Source of the DNA: Blastocladiella britannica
Taxonomy: Eukaryota > Blastocladiomycota > Blastocladiomycetes > Blastocladiales > Blastocladiaceae
Direction: 5' to 3'
Length of the DNA: 43,245 nucleotides
Assembly: GCA_025349905.2 (NCBI GenBank)
Contig: MU624599.1
Coordinates: 1 to 43,245 of the forward strand
The notes beneath the pieces were generated by a model. The model saw only the letters and a program-made list of their open reading frames with translations, ran no database searches and was not told the DNA's origin. Both the position numbers and the translations under genes were made by a program. Of this stretch, positions 1 through 8,380 are shown in pieces. Within the stretch, counting starts at the first letter, position 1. Each line of letters starts with the position of its first letter.

Positions 1-313
1 AGTTCCAGCAAGAAAAGGCAACGAGAAAAACAGCTTGGTTTGGTGCTGGAAAAACAAGGCCTGAAGAATTCCGTTGGCGATAAAACGGACGTTTTTCTAC
101 GTCAATTCCATCTCAGAATTCCAACACCCGAACTCTGTTCAGTGCGCAGCCGTGTAGTGTGATTCGATTCCCACACGCACGCTTTTACCAATATCTTGAT
201 CCTCAATAAAGAAATATAAATGCGCGACACGTCACTGCACCTGGTCCCACCGCCGCCGTCGCTGGTGACTCGTCTCCGCCACAGCGCACTCACGGGCATG
301 CGCGGGTTCGCCG

Positions 314-2394
314 ATGGCTGTGCGTCGTCCCAATCAATCGAGTCTTGGTCTGGCAAAGGTGCTCATTTATGACATTATGTTAACAGTCTCGGCCCGCCCG
401 CGGTTGCTGGACGTGTGCAGCCCGCCGCTCCATTTCCACCAGTGCATCAACGCTGCCCACGTTCCCGTACCGGCGCTGGCCTGTAGCTATGCACCGCGGG
501 CCATCGGATCGCGCTTTTTGGCTTCCGTCGATGAGTTTGGCGTCGTCTCGATCCTGGACACGGACGAGCGGCCCGAGTCCAGTTCGTACTTTTTGTTCCC
601 TCTTTAAAGAATTTTCACTGACAACATGATGCAGTGCTCGTGGCCCGATTTCAGGCCCACGCAAACGCCGCCTTTGACGTCTCGTGGCACCCGACCGATC
701 CACTGCTGGCCACCTGCTCGGCCGACAAACGCGCGATCGTGTGGGACCTTGAGCGCCAGGTGCCGCGCGCGGTGTTTGTGGGCCACCGCTCGACGATCCG
801 GTCGGTTGCGTTCGATCCGGACTGCCCGCACCAGCTCGTGACGGCCGGGCGCGACGGCGCCGTGCTCTTTTGGGACACGCGAATTGCGAGCGCCGCCGGG
901 TCAATGCGGTCGGATTCGGTCACAGAGGATGGCGGTACTGTCACGTACGGGCCCGCAAACGCCATCCGCAATGCGCATACTCCGCAACCTCCCCAGCGAC
1001 GATCGTCGCGTCCGAGTGGCAGCGCCAGTGCGAATAGTAGCGGACCCGCGTCGTCGGCACTTGTTACACTTTCACAAGCACTCTTTGTGTCCTCGACGAC
1101 GGTGGCATCGGCCGGCATGGCCGACGGCTGCATCCGACTCTGGGACGTGCGCAAGCTTGGATCTTACAACCCGCGCGAGTACCCCGTCCCAGTCGCCGAG
1201 TCGGTGGATCTCACGTGGGCCGAATTCTCTGGGTCGCTCGATGCCGCCGATCACCAGACGACAACGGCCACTGCCACTGCCACTGCCACCGCCCTAGGCC
1301 GCCGCAAGCACGGCCTGTCGGCACTGACGTATGCGCCGACCACGGGAACACTCTACGCGGTCGGGACCAACTCTCGGGTGGTTGCAGTCGACGCTGCCAC
1401 GCTCGCGCCGCTCCGGGCGTTCACGGCGCGGGGTACCTTTGCGGCCACCAAGTACACGCGCGCGGCCGTGGATCCAACGGGCACCTGGCTAGCCGCTGGG
1501 TCGGGTACGGGCGCCGCCGTCATGTGGGACACGCGCGGGAGCTTGGGCGCCGCATCGCAGCCGGTCGTGGCTCTGGCTGGAGGCCATGCCATGGAGGTGG
1601 CGTGCGTTGCCTGGTCCCCGTCCACGATCCGAGCACGGCTGGCCACTGCCGCCGACGACGGACTGGTGCGCGTGTGGGTCGAGGACCGCGATGCCGCTGA
1701 CCGCATTCGCGGCGCCAATGCTGCTGCGGATGGAGCTGCTGACGGCCACCAGGAGGCGGTTGGCGACGATCTGGCGTACAAGTCATGGGCACATGCGGTT
1801 GCGCTGCGCGGGTGCTTGGATGAAGGGTGGCCCGAGGCGTGGGACGAGGCGGCGCACGCCAACCCCGTGTGGACGGCCTCGACGAATGCCGCTGCTGCTG
1901 GGTCTGAGGGCAGTAGCAGTGGGAAACGGCTCCCGGCTCTCTTTAGCAAGTTGTCGGCATCGTCGTCGTCGTTGTCTGGGCGACGCTCAGGACGGAGCAA
2001 GTACCACGGCGATCCGGACGAAAGTGATGATGAAGACCACGACGAGTTGCCGCGTCACCAGGCCATGGACCCATGCCCGCCGTCCGACGACATGCCCATG
2101 CGGCCCGTGTTTGCGCGTATGCGGCGCATGTCCATTTTCGTGCCTGCCAGTGATGGCGACACCCTTTTGGAGCAGCCCTCCGATGTGGTGGCTTCTCCTT
2201 GGGGTGAGAACGCCCCGGCCAGTACCCCAACACGATCGCCGCTCGTGGATCGCTGCCCTGCTCCGCTTGCGCCGTCCTCCTCGTCACCATCTTCTTCCTT
2301 GCGTCCAACCCCAGTGACTGTGCGGCGAAAGCGGACACTGACGGACTATTTCTCGTCGCAGGCCAGCGAAAACGTTGAACCATCCCTTCAGTGA
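314..2394 (+). CDS. CDT2: CDT2/DTL-like WD40 protein (CRL4 substrate receptor)
   Basis: In animals and fission yeast CDT2 is the substrate receptor of the CUL4-DDB1 ubiquitin ligase that destroys CDT1 and other factors on chromatin-bound PCNA. Exon 1 (314-581) ends in a first propeller blade (FLASVDEFGVVSILDTDE). A 53-nt intron (582-634, GTTCGT..CAG) joins it to exon 2 (635-2394); spliced length 675 aa. Exon 2 carries WD blades with FDVSWHP, SVAFDPD, GRDGAVLFWDTR and ADGCIRLWDVRK, matching the order and wording of metazoan DTL. The last third is Ser/Pro-rich and low in structure. Near the C-terminus KRTLTDYF resembles a PCNA-interacting (PIP) box, as in human CDT2. The start is uncertain: an ATG at 220 with a 28-nt intron (359-386) also keeps frame and would give 697 aa. 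A GCCACT microsatellite near 1265-1295 encodes alternating Thr-Ala. Family assignment is strong; function is inferred. Confidence 0.82.
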
Positions 2395-2399
2395 GTGAC

Positions 2400-3757
2400 T
2401 CCTTCCAACCTTTAAGCTTATATGCTTTGACGAAATATGATCCTGCCTCCTGGACCTCTATTGGAATTTCCACCTTATTGCACTCACAAATCGATTCATA
2501 TGATTCACACAGGCAAGCCATTGCCAACCGCTCCCCATTGATGGTGTCATGCCGTCTGATTTGCGTCAGTTTAGGACAAGTTTCGCCAACCAATGTATGC
2601 GGGTCTGGGTGCCCTGAAATGCATCTATTTTTATAAAAACAGTCAGTAGAGGCCAGTTTATCATGTTTCGCATCAGCAGGCAGGCCGGCGTCGTGGATTG
2701 TCTGCATATGGCGCTTGAGATCGTTTGCTCGGCTATTCATTTTCGGTGTGAGTGACACTCTACTTGAGATCTTAATATTAAAGTTACGCGTACCTGAATG
2801 CCTTGTCGCACTTGTCGCACGGGAATGGCTTTTCGCCAGTACGGGTGCGCTGTTGACAAACACACCAAAAAAAGAGGGCAAATCGTCAAAAAAATAGGTC
2901 CAATCTGACTCGGACTGCAGACAAACACCAAAAGAAAAAAAAAGTAACAACGCACCACATGCTAGCGCAAGTTGGACGGCCGATCAAAGGCCTTGTCGCA
3001 GCCGGGGAAATCGCACAAGTACTTTTTTTCGAGCGGCTTGGTTTTGCACCCGGCCCCAGCAGTTCCACTGCGCTTCAGAGCCTCACCCGTCGGCGGGCCA
3101 TTGACACCGCCGTCGTCCGACGGGGCAAATGTCGGAGACAACGACCCGGCCGCAAACACGGGCGATGTCGAGCTGGCCGCAGACCCGCGCCGCGGACCAC
3201 TGGGCGACACTGGGCGCGCGTACGGCGACGTGCCGCCGGCGCCTCCACCCCCAGCGCCTCCGTTCTGGCTGTTGGATGACCCCCGACGCGACCGGGCAAA
3301 CCCGGCACCAGCGTGGCCGGCGGCGAGGTTGGGCGATGACGCTAGAAGCGTGGCCGACAGAGTGTTGCGCATGCGTTTGGCTTCACGTGGGCCTAGGCCT
3401 GCCAGCGCCGGATCGTTGTCATCCACCTCTTCATCGAACGCACCTGCACCCGCAACCGCATTGGCCGCCGACCGTTTCTTGGCACCCTTGGTGGTAGTGG
3501 AGAGCCGGTCACCGACGTCACCATCGCCTTGGTCAGCGCCGCGGGAAGCGCAAGCGGATGCACGTCCACGGGGCCACCACGACGGGGCAGGATTGGCGCG
3601 TCAATCGCAATCAGGTTCGGCGGGTACGTCAGTGTCGCTGGCATCGACTGGCACTTGGTTCCGGCCTTGCGCGGCGTGGACGCAATCATCGGAGCCGTCT
3701 TTGTGGTGGTGGTCTTGACCGGGGCCGGTACAACAGCCACGGGCGCAGGCGCCATCA
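2400..3757 (-). CDS. C2H2 zinc-finger protein gene, probably disrupted
   Basis: Two adjacent C2H2 fingers can be read. Finger 1 is CDFPGCDKAF..PSNL, then an in-frame TAG (2964-2962), then His-Val. A 106-nt intron (2850-2955, GTGCGT..CAG) leads to the linker TGEKPF and finger 2 (CDKCDKAF), whose second half follows a 61-nt intron (2733-2793) as SRANDLKRHMQTIH. In finger 1 the TAG sits between Leu-Arg and His, where Gln is common, and the second zinc-binding His is Arg. Upstream is a Ser/Gly/Pro-rich, low-complexity region; the first ATGs in a plausible frame are near 3757, but the frame changes once between about 3600 and 3430 with no obvious intron. Downstream the frame stays open through 2400 into the antisense of CDT2, so the true 3' end is unresolved. 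It may be a pseudogene, a gene with a sequencing error, or part of one unit with the neighbouring USP gene. Regulatory DNA binding is inferred only from the fingers. Confidence 0.55.
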
Positions 3758-4962
3758 TATCGCCGGCGCCAAACCCGCTGCCGCCGAACCTGGTGCTGTT
3801 GAGGGCCGCCGCAAACAGGCCGCCGTCGTCCGCTTCCTTGCCGGGACCACTGCCGCCAAAAACGCCGCCGGGCCCGGCAAGCACGCTCTCGACGCCCAGA
3901 GCCTGCGTTTCGGGGCTCCCGCGGCACGTAAAACAAAGTGTAGGCAGCGTCAGTCACGATCTCGGATTCGGAGCAGTCGGACACGTGCGAGTCGTCACAA
4001 TTGTGCCAGTCAGACCCGTGCCGCACAGTGGCCGTGTCTATTTTTTTTTGTTAATCGGCAGTGAGTGGATCGGGTAACTCTCCGGTAAAGGTAAAATATA
4101 ACGTACAATGACCCTCATCTAAGCTGCCATCATGGTTACCTGCAGCAAACAAGTCGTACTTGGCGGCTGTAGAGTGGCCCGCAGCCTGCAACGCGAGGCT
4201 GCGGACTGGGAACTCGACCAATTGGTCGTTCTTGTGCAATGCTCGGCCGTCAAAGCTGAACCGCATCAAGTGCACAATGAACACAGACGGGAACTTGCTG
4301 ATGGTCATCATCTTGGTAGCGTCCCGCAAGACCATACACTGTGGGCACTGCCACTTGTTGTTGCCGTCCAGTAACTGTAGGCGCAAGAACTCGCGCAAGC
4401 AGTCGTTGAGGCATACGGGTGTAGGCCTAGATCCTGCTTCGCATGGCACGGGCGCCGATAGCGTCGAGAAGGTCGGGTAACTGACGGACCGTGTGTCACA
4501 CGTCAAGCACTGCAGCTCAGACCGCAGCTGGCCCTGGAAGGTCTGCGAGATCACCGACGAGTTGTCCACCATGTACCGCGCCCAGGCGATCTGCGCCGCT
4601 TCCGCAACATCGGGGATCGATTCAAGGTCGTCGTTGTTGGGGGGCGGTAGCTGGGCACCCGGCTCCCGTGGCCGTTTCAGATCCTCGCGCAGCGAGTTCA
4701 GGAGGTCCGTCGCGTATTGTGAGGCCACGACACGCAGCATGTTCCGGAACGAGACGGGCGCCGGCCCGGCATTGCGCTGCATGTCCTGCACCAGCTCGAA
4801 GAACGACTCCGCGACTTTGCCGCCGTACTCGTTCGAGTCGGAGTGTGGTTGCGGAACTCTCAGCTGCGCAGCTCAAAGCTCGAAGCTTGATTCCGGTGAC
4901 CCGTGTGCAATTTCTTTTTTTGCACTTCAAACTCTGACCACCTTCCGCAGTTGGTCATGCAT
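3601..4962 (-). CDS. USP-family deubiquitinase-like protein lacking the Cys box
   Basis: The body matches the C19 ubiquitin-specific protease fold of the USP8/Doa4 type. NEYGGKVAESFFELVQDM and a shortened SLREDLKR helix come first, then a zinc ribbon (CLTC ... CPQC), FPSVFIVHLMRFSFDGR, YDLFAAGNHDGSLDEGHYTA with the catalytic His, and a C-terminal WHNCDDSHVS..IVTDAAYTLFYV. GHYTA forms only after removing a 69-nt intron (4038-4106, GTACGT..TAG), which confirms that junction. A first intron at 4864-4932 (GTTTGA..CAG) joins a 10-codon exon starting at ATG 4962. No Cys box (GNTCYxN) is found upstream, and the QQD segment is missing about nine residues, so catalysis looks impossible as read. After the conserved end (about 3925) the same frame stays open to a stop at 3601-3603, but its composition is unnatural. 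A Gly/Pro-rich alternative frame there may be the true continuation or may belong to the zinc-finger gene. Confidence 0.62.
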
Positions 4963-5036
4963 GACGAGGTGCTGCGCAATACGGCGCCTTCACTCAAGCA
5001 CCCGAATTTCGAACAACCTCGCACAATGGGCCAAGC

Positions 5037-5043
5037 TATAAAG
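5037..5043 (+). promoter_or_regulatory. TATA box of the small secreted protein gene
   Basis: TATAAAG lies 86 bp upstream of the ATG at 5129, in the divergent interval shared with the USP-like gene. Assigned by sequence and position only. Confidence 0.5.
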
Positions 5044-5128
5044 AGGGACGCCGAGGACCTCTAGACGACGACAGCTTTGCGAACCCACATCCTAACAAGC
5101 AACAGCACAACCTCCAACCAACCTAACA

Positions 5129-5607
5129 ATGAAGTCCTTCTTCTTCGCCCTCATCTTGGCTCTGATCGCGACTCTGGTGGCCGCCAACCCAGTTCCCCAG
5201 GGCACTCCCAACAATGGCCCCACCGGCACTCCGCCCAACGATGCAACTGGCAGTATTACGTACGCCAACAACGGAGGATCGGCGTATGTCCCAGTGTATG
5301 GAACCTACACGGATATTCCATCGCAGTGCCGCGGACTTGCGGGTTTGGCGATCACCTACTGTGCGTTTTTTTATTACCTCCATTTTATGCGATCGCGGCG
5401 TAACTGATGCTGTGTAATCCAGTGGTCGAGTACACCAAGTACCCTGGCGGCCGGCCGGCGTACGGGTTCCAGTTCTACGGCGACTATGGCTGCAAGGGCG
5501 CGCCGCTCAACGATCCGATCGGTTTCTTTTACAACAACGGCAAGTCGTACAAGGACGCGAACGGCAACGTGATCGTCCCGCTGTCGATGCGCTATGTCCC
5601 GCTGTAA
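5129..5607 (+). CDS. small secreted protein, unknown family
   Basis: Exon 1 (5129-5360) and exon 2 (5423-5607) flank a 62-nt intron (GTGCGT..CAG), giving 138 aa. Residues 1-19 (MKSFFFALILALIATLVAA) are a textbook signal peptide. The mature part begins with a Pro/Asn/Gly/Thr-rich stretch and continues with an aromatic- and Gly-rich region (YGFQFYGDYGCKG, GFFYNNG). The mature chain has only two Cys, one in each exon, so at most one disulfide. The TATA box, the short 5' leader and the signal peptide indicate a secreted, possibly well-expressed product. I do not recognise the family. A cell-surface or effector-like role is possible, but nothing in the sequence shows it. Confidence 0.75.
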
Positions 5608-5714
5608 TCGTCTTTTGTCCATATTCAGTTCTTTCCTTTTCATACCGCGTGGGATATTGCAATGTTCTTCTTTCATGAATGAAAAATCTCGTTATTCATA
5701 TTTTTCACATCGCT

Positions 5715-7892
5715 TCAAAGTGCTTGCGCATGGTCCGACGACGAGGCACCTCTTCCGACACTCGACCCGGCCGCCGGCGCCGCCGCCACGGCCTCGCTTC
5801 CAGTGGTAATCACATCGGCCGCAAACGGCCCTACGCCGCCTGATCCAACCGCGCTAAACGACGCGGCGCGTGGTTTCAAATACTCGGCGGTGCGATCAGC
5901 CGACGAACCGGGAACCAATAGGTCGTCGCGCACGGCGAATGGCGCCGCCATCGAAGGATGTAGCGTCGGCATGGATGCGCGCGCTCGCGTCGCCATGGGG
6001 GGAAATTCTTGCTGCTCGAGCTGCGTCGGATCAGACCATGCACCTCCACCGCGCACACCGGCCGACATGGGCTCGCCGTGCTTGTCGAGCGCAACAAACC
6101 CGGCGCCGTCGTCCACCAGGTATTGCGGGACGGTCGTCGTCACTGTCACGGACTCGGGGCTGCTGGCAAAAGTAGACTCGAGCGGTGCCGATGCTGTTGA
6201 TTGCAGCGGCGGCGGCGATGCCATGGGCGGCGGAACCGAGAACCCCGTGTGGAATGTGGCACTTGGATCCCGGCCCGCACCACCGAGCAGGTACGATTGC
6301 TGCTGCTGTTGAAGTTGCTGGTGGACCATTGCGGTTGGTATGAGGTAGATCATGCTCGGGTTTCCGGGATAGTAGCATGGAATCGAGTACGCCGGATCCT
6401 GTCATTTTATGAGGTGTCAGTCGTGGCCAGTCAAATTGAAAAAACGAATTACTTACCACTGCGAGATAGTACGGCAGGGACGAGAACTGGGAGCCGCCCT
6501 CCAAGTTCGGTGCAGTCATGGAAGCGCCGGGTGGCGGTGCGGATCGAGCCATCATCATGGGCCCGCTGCCGTTGCCATGCACCTCTGATCCACCAGTAGC
6601 ACCACCAAAGTCGCGGTGCCAGGTCGGCGACAGACCCAAATCGCCGGATGGATAGTCACTCCGGCCGCCTCTCCGCCGACGCTGGCGCGGGACCATACCT
6701 GTACTTGATCGGCGCGCTCTCGGAGCCAACGGCACGACCGCTCCATTCTTTGGTGGTGCTGCTGCTGCTGTCGCAATGTCACCACTGGTTGAGTTGCTTG
6801 CCACGGTCGCCGCCAACGCCGATACCGACACCGAAGCCGACGGCGCGACCGACTTGAGGACCTTTTGCGCGGGCGAATCGGCAAAGCGCACCTGCAGCGG
6901 CGCCGAACCGCCCACCAGCGTGACTCGGTTGAACTGGTCAATGACTGACTGTGCTTCGTCGCGGTCTCCCAACCTGGATCATATGTGTCAGCGAATAGGA
7001 ACAAGGGCAACAACAACAAATGGCATACCGAGCAAACCCAACCCCACGGCTCTCACCATTGGCGTCCCGCAACACGCGCGTGCTCCGGATATCCCACCCG
7101 GAAAGCATTTCCGACAGCTCCTCGTCGCCCATGTACAGCGGCAGGTTGCTGAAATAGATGTTGGAGGACCCCGAGTCGCCGAGGATCTTGAGCTTGGCCG
7201 TGAACGACTCGCGCGCCATGCGCGCCTGCATGCCGCCCGACCCGACGCCGCCGGTAGCCGCCGGAGGAGGCAGTCCGCCGGGCATGAGCGCCCATGGATT
7301 CGCGTTAATACCGGCCACGGTGCGATGTGCGGCGTCGACCGCGCCAAACAGCACAAACCCGAACCCTTTGCACTCGCCCGTGGCCAGATCGAGAATGGCC
7401 TTGGCGGAAAGAATCTCGCCGTAGGGAGCGCACAGACTCGCGAGATCGGCGTCGGTCGTGCTACAGGGAAGACCGCGGATGTACACGTTGGATGTACCGG
7501 CGGCCAGCATTTCGTGCAAGGCGGTCGTGGGTATGGGTGAGCCGGATGGGTGCCCGCTATCTTGGCGGTGGGCGCTCGGTTGCTGTTGCAGCTCCTGGTT
7601 GGGAGATGCTCCACGAGCGCATGGGGATTCTGTGCGTGACGACGACGAGGCAGGGGAGCTGATCCCGTCAGAACATGCCCGCAAAGTGGAGTCGGGGGAA
7701 ATGGATGAGGTTCGCGACAGCGGTGCAGAGTGAGGGCCAGAGGGTGATTCTATTGGTAAGCAAATGCGGTGAGTTTGACTGGATCAACAGACAATAAGTG
7801 TGTAATTTGACCGAACCTTGGCTACATGGCTGCATTCGCGGTCGAGACTGTATCGCTGGTATTTCAATTGGCTTGGAGCCTGGCTTCGACAT
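5715..7892 (-). CDS. RBMS/MSSP-type RNA-binding protein with two RRMs
   Basis: Two tandem RNA-recognition motifs match the RBMS (MSSP, Drosophila shep) family. RRM1 has RNP2 VYIRGLP and RNP1 KGFGFVLF. RRM2 has RNP2 IYFSNLPLYM and RNP1 RGVGFAR, split by a 55-nt intron (6974-7028) that restores RGVGFARLGDRDEA. A second intron (6399-6456, GTAAGT..CAG) precedes a long disordered C-terminal tail rich in Gln, Pro, Ser and Ala. The 5' end is modelled: ATG 7892, then a 67-nt intron 7750-7816 (GTTCGG..TAG), total 665 aa. No ATG lies in frame between that intron and RRM1 until just before the motif, which favours the upstream exon. Family members bind A/U-rich RNA or single-stranded DNA and affect mRNA fate; the same role here is inference. 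The stop lies 107 bp from the convergent secreted-protein stop. Confidence 0.83.
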
Positions 7893-8380
7893 GGGCGTGA
7901 AAAGATGTCAAGGAGACAACGAAAAAAACGAAAAAAAAAGTGTAAGAATATCGGCGATGGGAGGGAATGGGAGGCAACAAGTGGAAGGGTGCATTGCTCG
8001 ATATATATAGTTGCGGATCTACCATTTCTGATTCAAAAGTGATCGGTCTGAGCCAAGCGGGCCAAAGCGGAAGGTAGGCAACGGGCAAGACTGGAGCTAA
8101 ACTCTGCCGCTTCACTGTTGTTTTTTTCAACAAGGGCAGGATGATCGCTGGTGCTGGTGTCGCTGTTGTCATGTATTCTATCGATCGTATCGGGCAGGGG
8201 TATGCCAGTGCTATGCTCGTCCTTTTCTATCTGTCGTGTGAGACAGGTGTCAATATGCTGCGCCACAATTAATCGCAACTCACTTCTCTTTTGGCCCTTG
8301 CTAAAGAATTCAATCGAAAACAAAGACACCACCACCGCCACCTATTTTGAAATAGAGAGAAAAGTAAAAAAAAAACGAAA
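7893..8380. promoter_or_regulatory. divergent promoter region (488 bp)
   Basis: This interval separates the starts of the RBMS-type gene (-) and the Cys-rich membrane protein gene (+). A TATATATAG run at 8002-8010 suits a TATA box for the minus-strand gene, about 110 bp from its ATG. A TGTTG..CAACA inverted repeat around a T7 loop lies near 8117-8133. A short ORF from ATG 8141 (+) has no family resemblance. I see no tRNA or snoRNA signature. Confidence 0.4.

Noticed and set aside
1..219. Gene or RNA in the first 219 bases
   Set aside because: Only short ORFs without family resemblance and an AATAAA near 205 are seen. The stretch is probably the 3' end of a neighbour plus the CDT2 promoter.
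1265..1295. GCCACT repeat as a regulatory or mobile element
   Set aside because: It is an in-frame coding microsatellite (alternating Thr-Ala) in the CDT2 ORF, with no flanking repeats.
1943..2950. 335-codon minus-strand ORF across the CDT2 3' end as a gene of its own
   Set aside because: Only its upstream part (second half of zinc finger 2) is convincing. The rest is antisense to the CDT2 coding region and has no family-like sequence.
2962..2964. TAG read as glutamine (altered genetic code)
   Set aside because: TAG ends the tomosyn gene at a conserved C-terminus, and no other gene in the window needs TAG as sense. A single damaged gene explains it better.
8141..8270. Short ORF from ATG 8141 as a signal-peptide exon for the Cys-rich membrane protein
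   Set aside because: It has no clear hydrophobic signal pattern, and I found no splice pair linking it in frame to 8381.
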